From: Flectobacillus sp. BAB-3569
Lineage (GTDB): Bacteria > Bacteroidota > Bacteroidia > Cytophagales > Spirosomataceae
NCBI RefSeq assembly: GCF_002270355.1
Contig: NZ_NJFZ01000006.1
Coordinates: 124,001 to 188,000 of the forward strand
DNA length: 64,000 bases
Reading direction: 5' to 3'
Positions 27,639 through 36,360 of the stretch are shown piece after piece. Every line of letters starts with the position of its first letter. The stretch's first letter is position 1. Both the position numbers and the translations under genes were made by a program. Under the pieces are notes generated by a model. The model was not told where the DNA came from and ran no database searches. It was given only the letters and a program-made list of their open reading frames with translations.

Positions 27639-28202
27639 ATGGCAACTACTGCAGACATCAGAAACGGACTAGTAATCAAATTTAACAACGATCTTTTTTC
27701 AGTTGTTGAGTTTTTACACGTAAAGCCAGGCAAAGGCCCTGCTTTTGTAAGAACAAAATTGAAATCATTGACTTCAGGAAAGGTAATCGATAACACATTC
27801 AACTCAGGGGTAGCAATTTTCCCTGTTCGTGTAGAGCGTCGTTCTTTCCAATACTTGTATGAAGAAGAATTTGGTTATACTTTCATGGATAACGAAAACT
27901 TCGAACAAGTTACCTTAAACAAAGAGATGGTAGAAGCAGCAGACCTTATGAAAGAAGGTCAGTTGGTTGAAATCCTAATCAACGCAGAAACAGAGCAACC
28001 TATTTCTTGCGAAATGCCTCTATTTGTAGAGCTTGTTGTTACTTATACCGAACCGGGTATCAAAGGTGACACAGCCAACTCTCCTAAAAAACCTGCCACT
28101 GTTGAAACTGGTGCTACGATCACTGTACCATTATTCATCCAGAACGATGAGAAAATCAAGGTAGATACTCGTACATATGAATATGTAGAAAGAGTAAAAT
28201 AA
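27639..28202 (+). CDS. efp: Translation elongation factor P
   Basis: EF-P relieves ribosome stalling at polyproline stretches. The protein has 187 residues in three beta-barrel domains. The loop that carries the modifiable residue is HVKPGKGPAFVRTKLK, with Lys at the tip, so a lysine-type modification is possible, but no epmA/epmB genes are in the window. The C-terminal signature is VDTRTYEYVERVK-like. It stands between fabH and accB with its own likely promoter. Confidence 0.97.
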   Translation: MATTADIRNGLVIKFNNDLFSVVEFLHVKPGKGPAFVRTKLKSLTSGKVIDNTFNSGVAIFPVRVERRSFQYLYEEEFGYTFMDNENFEQVTLNKEMVEAADLMKEGQLVEILINAETEQPISCEMPLFVELVVTYTEPGIKGDTANSPKKPATVETGATITVPLFIQNDEKIKVDTRTYEYVERVK

Positions 28203-28426
28203 TATCCTTCGATAAGTAATTGATTTTCAATAAAGTTTTACTCCTCAAGATTTTACTGGCTCAACTAAAAATACTTATATTTACTGTATCTTTAGTCCTG
28301 AATTTATAGGACACTGTCCTTTTTCGGCCTTAATTTTTTGTGAGATGTATTCTTGAAAACAATTACTTATCTGAAATTCCCTTATACGTAAAATTTATCA
28401 ATTAGACATTGTAACACCAACCTCCA

Positions 28427-28909
28427 ATGGAAAATAAAGAAATCCAAAAGCTATTAGATTTTATTGCTCAATCAACTCTTGATGAGGTAAACATCGAAAC
28501 TTCTGAGTTGAAACTTTCAGTAAAGCGTTATGGTCAAGCGCCAGTGGTGCAACAAGTGGTAGCAACTCCAGCACCAGTAGTAGCGGCAGCTCCAGTTGCA
28601 GCTACTGCGGCGGCGGCTCCAGCAGCGGCGGCTCCAGCAGCTCCAGCAGCAGCTCCAGCAGCAGCTTCTAACCGTGTGACTATCAAGTCTCCAATGATTG
28701 GTACATTCTACCGTTCTTCTAGCCCAGACTCTCCATCATTCGTTGAAATTGGTTCAGAAGTGACAAAAGGTAAGCCAGTTTGTATCATCGAAGCTATGAA
28801 ATTGTTTAACGAAATCGAATCAGAAGTATCTGGTCGTATCGTTGAAGTATTGGTAGAAAACGCAACACCTGTTGAGTTTGACCAACCTCTTTTCGTAGTT
28901 GAACAATAA
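28427..28909 (+). CDS. accB: Biotin carboxyl carrier protein of acetyl-CoA carboxylase
   Basis: AccB carries the biotin that moves CO2 from biotin carboxylase to the carboxyltransferase in malonyl-CoA synthesis. The biotinyl domain (about residues 80-160) holds the biotinylated Lys in [13 protein letters not shown]. Residues about 36-80 are an Ala/Pro linker made by a run of GCAGCTCCA-like units in the DNA. The length of 160 residues is usual. accC follows after 137 bp; accA and accD are not in the window. Confidence 0.96.
   Translation: MENKEIQKLLDFIAQSTLDEVNIETSELKLSVKRYGQAPVVQQVVATPAPVVAAAPVAATAAAAPAAAAPAAPAAAPAAASNRVTIKSPMIGTFYRSSSPDSPSFVEIGSEVTKGKPVCIIEAMKLFNEIESEVSGRIVEVLVENATPVEFDQPLFVVEQ
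28545..28672 (+). repeat. Ala/Pro-coding tandem-like repeat in accB
   Basis: Degenerate repetition of GCAGCTCCA/GCGGCTCCA units encodes the flexible linker of AccB. Such stretches can change length by slippage. Confidence 0.5.
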
Positions 28910-29046
28910 GCCAACCATATTGAATTACCCCATCTATTTGGTTTTATTTTTCAATAAGTCAAAAACTCTCTTATCGATTAGTGAGTTGTTGTTGCAATAA
29001 CACATCGATAAAGATGTTTAGTTGAGTTTATAACTAAAGCTAAAGA

Positions 29047-30390
29047 ATGTTTAAGAAAATACTTATCGCCAACAGAGGTGAAATTGCCCTCCGCATCATT
29101 AGAACATGTAAGGAGATGGGCATCAAAACGGTAGCGATTTATTCTACTGCTGACCGTGAAAGCCTTCACGTAAAATTTGCTGACGAAGCTGTGTGTATTG
29201 GCCCACCGCCAAGCCGTCAGTCGTATTTGAATATCCCTGCGATTATTTCAGCAGCCGAAGTTACTGGCGCTGATGCTATTCACCCAGGATATGGTTTCTT
29301 GTCAGAAAATGCTGAGTTCTCTCGTATTTGTTCTGAATATGGTATCAAATTTATTGGTGCTACTGCAGAACAAATCAATTTGATGGGTGACAAAGCTACT
29401 GCGAAAGCTACCATGAAAATTGCTGGTGTCCCTGTAATTCCAGGTTCGGAAGGCTTGATTGATACAGTAGAAGATGCTAAGCGGATTGCGAAAGACATCG
29501 TTTACCCTGTTATTATCAAAGCTACAGCTGGTGGTGGTGGTCGTGGTATGCGTATTATCCGTCATGAAGATGAGTTCGAAAAGCTTTGGAATGATGCCAA
29601 AATGGAAGCAGCCAACGCTTTTGGAAACGATGGTATCTACATGGAAAAATATGTGGAAGAACCTCGTCACATCGAAATACAAGTTGTAGGAGATCAATAC
29701 GGAAAAGTATGTCACCTTTCTGAGCGTGATTGTTCTATCCAACGTCGTCACCAAAAACTTTGTGAAGAAACTCCTTCGCCTGCACTTACTCCAGAACTTC
29801 GTGAAAAAATGGGTGAGGCTGCAATTAAAGGGGCTTCTGCTATCAAATATGAAGGTGCTGGTACAATTGAATTCCTAGTGGATAAGCATGGTGATTTCTA
29901 TTTCATGGAAATGAATACTCGTATCCAAGTAGAGCACCCAATCACTGAAGAAGTTACAGATTTCGACTTGATTAAAGAACAAATTAAAGTAGCAGCTGGT
30001 GTACCTATTTCAGGACAAAACTATACGCCAAAATTGTATGCTTTAGAATGTCGTATCAATGCTGAAGACCCTGCGAATGGATTCCGTCCTTCGCCAGGTA
30101 AAATCACAAATCTTCACTTACCAGGAGGCCACGGAGTACGTATCGATAGCCATGTGTATGCTGGTTATACAATTCCACCAAACTATGACTCTATGATTGC
30201 GAAAGTAATTGTTTCGGGTCAGAGCCGTGAAGAGGTATTGTTGCGTATGAAACGTGCTTTGCAAGAGTTTGTAATCGATGGTATCAAAACTACGATTCCT
30301 TTCCATATCAAATTAATGGATGATGAACGATTCAAGTCTGGTCAATTCACAACAGCCTTTATGGAAGGTTTTGATTTGAAAAGCTTGTAA
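29047..30390 (+). CDS. accC: Biotin carboxylase
   Basis: AccC is the ATP-dependent enzyme that carboxylates the biotin on AccB. Signatures are [20 protein letters not shown] at the N-terminus, [14 protein letters not shown], the glycine-rich ATP loop [35 protein letters not shown] and [16 protein letters not shown]. The length of 447 residues is standard. A bidirectional terminator follows, so accB-accC form the end of this housekeeping block. Confidence 0.97.
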   Translation: MFKKILIANRGEIALRIIRTCKEMGIKTVAIYSTADRESLHVKFADEAVCIGPPPSRQSYLNIPAIISAAEVTGADAIHPGYGFLSENAEFSRICSEYGIKFIGATAEQINLMGDKATAKATMKIAGVPVIPGSEGLIDTVEDAKRIAKDIVYPVIIKATAGGGGRGMRIIRHEDEFEKLWNDAKMEAANAFGNDGIYMEKYVEEPRHIEIQVVGDQYGKVCHLSERDCSIQRRHQKLCEETPSPALTPELREKMGEAAIKGASAIKYEGAGTIEFLVDKHGDFYFMEMNTRIQVEHPITEEVTDFDLIKEQIKVAAGVPISGQNYTPKLYALECRINAEDPANGFRPSPGKITNLHLPGGHGVRIDSHVYAGYTIPPNYDSMIAKVIVSGQSREEVLLRMKRALQEFVIDGIKTTIPFHIKLMDDERFKSGQFTTAFMEGFDLKSL

Positions 30391-30411
30391 TTGATTGGAT
30401 TCAATTAGCCA

Positions 30412-30448
30412 TAAAAAAGGGTTCTGTGTATGCAGAACCCTTTTTTTA
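30412..30448. terminator. Bidirectional terminator accC / LytTR regulator
   Basis: Stem AAAAAAGGGTTCTG / CAGAACCCTTTTTT, 14 bp with a 6-nt loop. Confidence 0.92.
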
Positions 30449-31165
30449 TAAATTAGATTTTTCTTCGAAAAGCTTTTCTATGGTTTCTCGATATGATACC
30501 CCCAATGGGATTTTCAATTTATCCAAAATTACGTGTCGAGATGATATTCCTGTTACTTTGAAACGAGGCACTATATATGATTTATGTACCCTAATAAAGT
30601 TGAGCGGTTGTAATTTAATCTGTAAGTCGGAAATCGACTCACTGATTAGCACAGGCTTCTCTTTACTAAAAATTCGAGTATAAGCGCCTAATGCTTCGAT
30701 ATACTGAATGTCATTTACAAAGAACTTTAAAGACTCTCTACCTGCCTTTAAGAAAATAATTTGTTCTTCCTGAACAACAGGTTTTTGAGAAGCTTTATTC
30801 TTGATATTGATATTGTCAATGGCTCTATTAACAGCTTTTAGGAATCGCTCAAAACTAAAGGGTTTGAGTAGATAATCTGTTACTCCTACATCAAAAGCCT
30901 CCATAGAATAATCGGAATGACTTGTAGTAAGAATAATCTGAGGAGGAGCTTCAAGCGTTTTAATGAGATCTAATCCAGAAATTTCGGGCATTTCAACATC
31001 AGAAAATAGAATATCGACCTTTCCTTGATGCAACAAAGGAATGGCTTCAATGGGATTACTAAAAACTTGAACGATTTCAAGATGCGGTAACCTCTTGATG
31101 TTGGTTTCTAAAATTTTTTGAGCGATGTCATCGTCTTCTAAAATGACACATCGATAAACTGTCAT
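30446..31165 (-). CDS. LytTR-family response regulator
   Basis: The N-terminal receiver domain (about residues 3-120) has its phospho-acceptor Asp in LFSDVEMPEISG, and the usual Thr and Lys in ILTTSHSD and DYLLKPFSFERF. The C-terminal LytTR DNA-binding domain (about 140-235) has INDIQYIEALGAYTRIF-like sequence (VNDIQYIEALGAYTRI) and FIRVHKSYIV. Such regulators normally pair with LytS/YpdA-type histidine kinases; none is adjacent, so it is an orphan here. A 609-bp gap without genes lies upstream of it. Confidence 0.92.
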   Translation of the reverse strand: MTVYRCVILEDDDIAQKILETNIKRLPHLEIVQVFSNPIEAIPLLHQGKVDILFSDVEMPEISGLDLIKTLEAPPQIILTTSHSDYSMEAFDVGVTDYLLKPFSFERFLKAVNRAIDNINIKNKASQKPVVQEEQIIFLKAGRESLKFFVNDIQYIEALGAYTRIFSKEKPVLISESISDLQIKLQPLNFIRVHKSYIVPRFKVTGISSRHVILDKLKIPLGVSYRETIEKLFEEKSNL

Positions 31166-31774
31166 GAATTAGGTGAATTATTCTGTTGTTAAATTGGCTA
31201 GAATGTACGGCGACTTCTAGAATGCAATTAGGAAAGGTTTGGCTAAAATTGACGAAAAGTTGGAAAAACAATTCATGAGAATGGTTTTCTACATCGCAAC
31301 TTACGGGATTTTTGTTAGAAAATGAAATATAGAAGAAGGGAATTTAACAAAATTCCCAAGACATACTCAAGTTTTGAGCACATCTTGGGAATTGTATAAT
31401 TTTCAAAAAGTAAGAATTAAAAATTCTTTAACTTAGACGAATTACGGTATTAATGATAATCTTAATGTCGAGTACTTAAACGAATCACAATGTTTATAAA
31501 CTACTTAAGCTAATTTGTCTCATTTTATGATTTCTTAGGCGGTCAGATATTTAAGGGTATTGAGTAAGGATGTAATTGCATTACAAAATTACATTTTAAT
31601 ATTGATGTTGAATATTGACATATGCCTGTAGCTCACCAACACACAAATTATCCTATGAATTGATGAACTAATGTATCAATTAAGACCTTATTATTTATGA
31701 ACTGCACAAATATCCCACGAACGTGCAGTGGTGTCAATTATAGATGGTAATTTTGGACAATAAATCACGAAGAT
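31166..31774. other. 609-bp gap with a strong palindrome and possible gene debris
   Basis: No ORF is supported. A palindrome (AATTCCCAAGA / TCTTGGGAATT, 31351-31393) encloses a smaller hairpin (CTCAA/TTGAG). On the minus strand it is preceded by two degenerate copies of a stretch that would read NTVIRLS and NIVIRLS (near 31434-31500), the first ending in a stop, which looks like the remains of a gene end plus terminator. TAATTTTG at 31748-31755 is the likely -7 element of the DUF423 gene. Confidence 0.4.
31748..31755 (+). promoter_or_regulatory. -7 promoter element for the DUF423 gene
   Basis: TAATTTTG matches TANNTTTG, 19 bp before the start codon, so the leader would be very short. Confidence 0.5.
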
Positions 31775-32149
31775 ATGAATAAGTTTTTTTTACAAGTTGG
31801 AGCTATCTTAGCTGCCCTATCGGTTGCACTTGGTGCATTTGGGGCGCACGCGTTTAAAGCAAGCCTAGAGGCGATTGGTAGAACAGAAACCTTCGAAACG
31901 GCTGCTCGCTACCAAATGTATGGGGCATTGGGGTTGTTGGCTGTAGGAATATTGTCTGGAACATTCAAGCATGCTTTTGTAAGATATGCAGGCAATGCAT
32001 TATTGGTAGGGACAATTATTTTTGCAGGAGCCTTGTACATGATTTGTGCTACAGGAGTCACTATGTGGGGAGCGGTTGCCCCAATCGGAGGTACATGCCT
32101 AATGGTAGGCTGGGTGTTGCTAGCCTTGGGAATTACTAAAAGCAAGTAA
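31775..32149 (+). CDS. DUF423 family small membrane protein
   Basis: A 124-residue membrane protein with four predicted helices. The N-terminus LAALSVALGAFGAHAFKASL and GTFETAARYQMYGALGLL-like segment (ETFETAARYQMYGALGLLAVG) are the DUF423 (YgdD/YwdK) signature, as is the Gly-rich last helix (APIGGTCLMVGWVLLALG). Its function is not established. A palindromic repeat element begins 10 bp after the stop codon. Confidence 0.9.
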   Translation: MNKFFLQVGAILAALSVALGAFGAHAFKASLEAIGRTETFETAARYQMYGALGLLAVGILSGTFKHAFVRYAGNALLVGTIIFAGALYMICATGVTMWGAVAPIGGTCLMVGWVLLALGITKSK

Positions 32150-32159
32150 GTATATTCCT

Positions 32160-32423
32160 AATTTAGTGAATTGAGATTGAGTGAATGAGTGATTATTTTT
32201 AATTTGCTTTTTTCTTGTAGAGGAGCAATGTATTGCGTCTGAAGAGGTATCATTTTAAAATATAGTCATGAGTCATCCCAAATTTTAGAATTAGGTATAT
32301 TCTCCAACTTTTTATCAAAAAAAGCGGTCGAAAATTGTTTTTAGACTCAAAGTATTGTGTCTCTACTGCTAGGATAAGATTTTAAAATAATCACTCATTC
32401 ACTCAATCTCAACTCACTAAATT
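32160..32423. repeat. MITE-like element bounded by 40-bp inverted repeats
   Basis: The ends 32160-32199 and 32384-32423 are inverted copies of each other, 39 of 40 bases matching. The core of about 184 bp holds no ORF and has an inner inverted pair (GTAGAGGAGCAATGTATTGC region near 32217 and AGTATTGTGTCTCTACTGC near 32350). It fills the whole gap between two convergent genes. Pieces of the same element are at 55728-55945 and 61559-61622. No transposase is present, so it would have to be moved in trans if it is mobile (inference). Confidence 0.7.
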
Positions 32424-32424
32424 G

Positions 32425-33447
32425 TTAATGAATCAGGACTTGCTCCAAACTCGCCCATACGATTTCACCCATTGTTTTGCACTTCAGAAATCTATCTGAT
32501 TGATACCACCTAGCTAGTTCTTTTTTGAGGGACTCGGTATTATCTACAGAGGCAATTTCATCTCTCGCCATTACTGACATCAGCTCGTACATCCGCTGTT
32601 GCTCTACTCTCAATCTTCCTGCTATGAGTGATCTTTCTTCAATCTGGTACTGTTGAACAGACTCTGAAGTCATATATTTCATCCCAATTTCGACCAAAGG
32701 ATAGTTTTGTTTAAAATACTGAGGCATATATACCGAACGTTTGCCTTCGTAACTTTGCTGGTCAAAATCTATAGCCCTTATACGGTAAAATACTTCTTCA
32801 AAGTCGGGCGTGATGTCTATAATGAAATTTGAGGAGTGCATATCTCCCAGTAGTCTCACAAAGCATCTTTCATTAAACTTTACAAACTCTTTAGCCAATC
32901 GACGATAATTTACCTCTTCATAACTAGGTAGTTGCTTAAAGAATAAATCTCCAGGAATACCAATGATGTGTTCTTCTACGACTGTATCCTCGAATGTGAG
33001 ATAACTCATTCTATTGGGAGATAGTAGATGTTCTAGTTCCATGCCATATACTCGCGAGGAATCTGCACGCTTGACATAGAAATAGTCGAAGTTATCGTTC
33101 ATTTTATTGACAATTCGAATGCGAAATGGCTGTGTGTTGCCATAAGTACATAAATCAATCCTATCGACATTGAGGTGATTAATAACTTTTTCGTCACCAT
33201 CAGTACGTAAATCAGCATAGATTTTTTTTAATCCTTCATACACAAAATCAATGTCATTGTGTGGATAAAATACCGTTTGCCAAAGCGTATCATTGCCAAA
33301 CTTGTCATATAAACTTATAGCATTTTCAAATCTCAACAAATCAGAATACTGTAAAGGCATGGCTATCTCACGCCCATATTTAATCAAATATTTTCTGAGC
33401 TGGAGATTAATTTTGAATGGAAGTTTCTTTTTTGAAATAAGAGCCAT
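32425..33447 (-). CDS. Kinase-like protein of unknown substrate
   Basis: I do not recognise a named family. The 340-residue protein has the layout of the aminoglycoside-phosphotransferase/protein-kinase-like fold: a central segment RLLGDMHSSNFIID resembles the catalytic loop (GDxHxxN, with catalytic Asp and metal-binding Asn), followed after about 15 residues by RAIDFDQQSYEG, like the DFD/DFG metal motif. An upstream segment (FDYFYVKRADSSRVYGMELEHLLS) could hold the ATP-binding Lys, and VVEEHIIGIPGD could be the hinge. No membrane segment or signal peptide is seen. It stands alone between a repeat element and an MFS gene. A small-molecule or protein kinase is my inference. Confidence 0.55.
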   Translation of the reverse strand: MALISKKKLPFKINLQLRKYLIKYGREIAMPLQYSDLLRFENAISLYDKFGNDTLWQTVFYPHNDIDFVYEGLKKIYADLRTDGDEKVINHLNVDRIDLCTYGNTQPFRIRIVNKMNDNFDYFYVKRADSSRVYGMELEHLLSPNRMSYLTFEDTVVEEHIIGIPGDLFFKQLPSYEEVNYRRLAKEFVKFNERCFVRLLGDMHSSNFIIDITPDFEEVFYRIRAIDFDQQSYEGKRSVYMPQYFKQNYPLVEIGMKYMTSESVQQYQIEERSLIAGRLRVEQQRMYELMSVMARDEIASVDNTESLKKELARWYQSDRFLKCKTMGEIVWASLEQVLIH

Positions 33448-33549
33448 ATTGCAAGATTTAGGCTGTAAACATCTTCTTTTTCAAGACTAAAATCAAGAGT
33501 TTTATTGGTAAAAGGTATAGGTGTCCAATAAATTTTATCTACATTACAT

Positions 33550-34779
33550 CTAGTCGATAAAATCTAAATCCTTATCAAATGTTTCCTCAGACATATAAGA
33601 TGCCCAGAGAGCAGCGAAGTTACAAATACACCCCACTATCAATGCTGCATAAATCAGACCCACATGACCCATTAAAAATTTAAAGCCTAATGTAATAAGA
33701 ATCAATGCCCCACGAACGAAGTTGGGTACTGTTGTAGTCACTGTTGCACGAATATTAGTACCAAACTGCTCTGACGCCATAGTAATAAATACCGCCCAAT
33801 ATCCTCCTGAAAAGCCCAAAGCAAAACATAGGAAATAAAAAATCGTAGTACTTAGTCCATGAACTAATAAATAGATACCCATCAGGATTATACTAGAGCC
33901 TACAAACCAGTAAATCGTCTTTTTACGACTTTGTAAAAATTGACTTACGAGTCCGCTAAGAAAATCACCAGATGATAGTCCCGCATAACATAAAATCACC
34001 ACTGTACCTGCTTTAATTTCACCCTGAACACCAATAGCCTTGCTAAGTTCGGGCGCTACCAACACAAGAATACCTACCGTGTACCAAACAGGAAGACCTA
34101 TCAAAATACAATAGATATATCTTTTGAGCTTATTCGAATCGGTGAATAGGCTAAGAAAATTGCCTTTCGGTGCGCTTTTTTCAATGTTTTGAAATAATGA
34201 CGATTCCATGGTACCAATACGCAATAGCAATAATGCTAACCCCATAGCACCGCCGATATAATAGGTCATACGCCACCATTCTGGGTCGGTACTCAAGCTT
34301 GCTATGTAGGCAGCTGTTACGGCACCTAAAGCCCCAGTTCCTGCAATGAATAAGGCTCCATATCCTCGTTTTTCTTTTGGTAAAGATTCGTTCACTAAAG
34401 TTACTCCAGCTCCTAATTCGCCTGCAAGACCAATACCTGCCAAAAATCTTAGAATAGCATATACGGTTAAATCTTGTACCATTCCATTAAAAGCATTGGC
34501 TAAGGAATACAATAGAATAGAGCCAAATAAGACAGATTTACGTCCACGCTTGTCACCCAAAATGCCCCAAATAAGTCCACCCAAAAGCATGCCTGCCATT
34601 TGTATGTTAAGTAGGCGCAGTCCTTCTGAGAGTTGTCCGTCTTTATCGAGTCCGAGACTGGCCAAGCTAGCGTTTCGAATTACCCCAAAAAGAATGAGAT
34701 CATATACATCCACAAAATAGCCCAGAGAAGCTACAAGGATTAACAGTTTGGCATTTTTTGAAATAGTAGTTTCCTGCAT
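33550..34779 (-). CDS. MFS transporter
   Basis: A 409-residue major facilitator with about 12 membrane helices. The loop between helices 2 and 3 has the MFS motif GILGDKRGRKSVLFGS, and helix 4-5 has LAGIGLAGELGAGVTLV, typical of the metabolite:H+ symporter (sugar- and aromatic-acid-transporter-like) branch. The substrate cannot be told. It is the first gene on the minus strand after a hairpin terminator for rodA and is probably monocistronic. Confidence 0.9.
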   Translation of the reverse strand: MQETTISKNAKLLILVASLGYFVDVYDLILFGVIRNASLASLGLDKDGQLSEGLRLLNIQMAGMLLGGLIWGILGDKRGRKSVLFGSILLYSLANAFNGMVQDLTVYAILRFLAGIGLAGELGAGVTLVNESLPKEKRGYGALFIAGTGALGAVTAAYIASLSTDPEWWRMTYYIGGAMGLALLLLRIGTMESSLFQNIEKSAPKGNFLSLFTDSNKLKRYIYCILIGLPVWYTVGILVLVAPELSKAIGVQGEIKAGTVVILCYAGLSSGDFLSGLVSQFLQSRKKTIYWFVGSSIILMGIYLLVHGLSTTIFYFLCFALGFSGGYWAVFITMASEQFGTNIRATVTTTVPNFVRGALILITLGFKFLMGHVGLIYAALIVGCICNFAALWASYMSEETFDKDLDFID

Positions 34780-34840
34780 AGAGATAGGTTTTATGTAAAG
34801 GAAAGATTCATTCCGAAAATAAGAATTTTAACAGTCTATA

Positions 34841-34882
34841 ACAAAAAAACTACCGATTATCTATATAATCGGTAGTTTTTGT
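34841..34882 (-). terminator. Terminator after rodA
   Basis: Stem AAACTACCGATTA / TAATCGGTAGTTT with a 6-nt loop; on the minus strand it ends in a T-run, as needed for the rodA-mrdA unit. Confidence 0.88.
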
Positions 34883-34895
34883 ATGAAGTGTTATT

Positions 34896-36185
34896 TTACC
34901 ATCTTGAAAGCATTTGCGAACGATGGGCGTCTAATTTTAGAAAAATAAATAATAAAATAGAGAACGACCAAAGAGATGAGCCTCCATAGCTAAAAAATGG
35001 CAGCGGAATTCCAATTACTGGCATCAAACCGATAGTCATACCGATATTGACGAGAAAGTGGAAAAATATGATGGAGACGACCCCATATCCGTAGACTCGC
35101 GCAAATCGGGATTTCTGTCGGTCTGCGAGATAAATAAGCCGTAGCATCAAGCCAATAAATAAACCGACAACAGTTAGGCTTCCTGCAAAACCAAACTCTT
35201 CACCTACAGTACAGAAAATGAAGTCGGTACTTTGTTCGGGTACAAAGTCAAACTTAGTTTGTGTTCCCTGCAAATATCCTTTACCAAGCAACCCACCCGA
35301 GCCAATCGCAATTTTGGCTTGACGAACATTATAACCTGTTTTCTTACGGTCAAAGTCAGGGTCAACTAAAACTCGGATACGATTACGCTGGTGTTCTTTT
35401 AGCACATTATTAATCGCCCAATCTACGCCTGTCACAAACAAACCCATACAAAAGGCTACACCTAGAATAGCTAATATATTTTTGGTTTTGCGTTCATAAC
35501 GAGGCATTGCCCAAACAACTAAAGCAGACACTACCGCTAAACCGATATAAATCTGCCATTCCTCAAAAATGAGAGATAAAATAAATAGCGTTACCACCGC
35601 TAAGAAAATAGCAGGATACATACCTGGAAGCCCCTCACGGTACAATAGAATCAAGAATGACGCAAAAACTAAAGCAACCCCTGTTTCGTTAGACGCCAAA
35701 ATCAATATTGGCGGAATTGCAATGATGATAGCTACATTGAGCTGGTCTTTGAATCTGGATAGATTGGTGAGTGGCGTACTCAAATATTTTGCCAGTGCCA
35801 AGCAGGTTGCCATTTTAGAGAACTCGGCAGGTTGTAACTGAAAAGAGCCTATCCTGAACCAAGAGTGCGAGCCTTTCACCTCTGTTCCTACTACGAGTAC
35901 TGCCAGCAACATGAATAGGAAAAATCCATAAATAGGAAAAGCAAAAGTATCGTAGAAACGATGGTCGATAACCAAAATGGCAATTATGAGCAGAACTGTT
36001 GTTCCTATCCAAATGAGTTGTTTTCCTGAATTGGTATCAAAGAAACCGTCATCAAAAATCCAAATTGGGTGCTCAGGATTATAAATTGCCGCGTAAATAT
36101 TGAGCCAGCCTGCTACAACACAAAGTATATATATTAACACGGTCACCCAGTCGAGGTTGCGCGATATTTGTTCTTCTCTTTTCAA
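34896..36185 (-). CDS. rodA: Rod shape-determining glycan polymerase RodA
   Basis: RodA is the SEDS-family peptidoglycan polymerase of the elongation machinery, working with PBP2. The 429-residue protein has about ten membrane helices. SEDS marks are FQLQPAEFSKMATCLALAKYL, VPEQSTDFIFCTVGEEFGF and the final IPLPFFSYGGSSLWSF. The partner mrdA lies 175 bp upstream on the same strand, the usual order. The mreBCD genes that often precede this pair are not adjacent. Confidence 0.95.
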   Translation of the reverse strand: MKREEQISRNLDWVTVLIYILCVVAGWLNIYAAIYNPEHPIWIFDDGFFDTNSGKQLIWIGTTVLLIIAILVIDHRFYDTFAFPIYGFFLFMLLAVLVVGTEVKGSHSWFRIGSFQLQPAEFSKMATCLALAKYLSTPLTNLSRFKDQLNVAIIIAIPPILILASNETGVALVFASFLILLYREGLPGMYPAIFLAVVTLFILSLIFEEWQIYIGLAVVSALVVWAMPRYERKTKNILAILGVAFCMGLFVTGVDWAINNVLKEHQRNRIRVLVDPDFDRKKTGYNVRQAKIAIGSGGLLGKGYLQGTQTKFDFVPEQSTDFIFCTVGEEFGFAGSLTVVGLFIGLMLRLIYLADRQKSRFARVYGYGVVSIIFFHFLVNIGMTIGLMPVIGIPLPFFSYGGSSLWSFSILLFIFLKLDAHRSQMLSRW

Positions 36186-36360
36186 GGTCTTATTCTTAGA
36201 AATGCTAAATCAATTTGTTTGGTACACTTGAGTAAAGGGTTTTGAAATCACTTCGGATATCGAATTGCGGAAATGTAACCTACTTTCCATTTTCCTATTT
36301 TTCTGAAATGTCAAATCTGTAATGAATTGAAATCTTTCAGCCCTAATTACTCTTCTAATC

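Noticed and set aside
28545-28672. Short tandem repeats that might be a CRISPR-like array
   Set aside because: They are in frame inside accB and encode the well-known Ala/Pro linker; units are too short and have no spacers.
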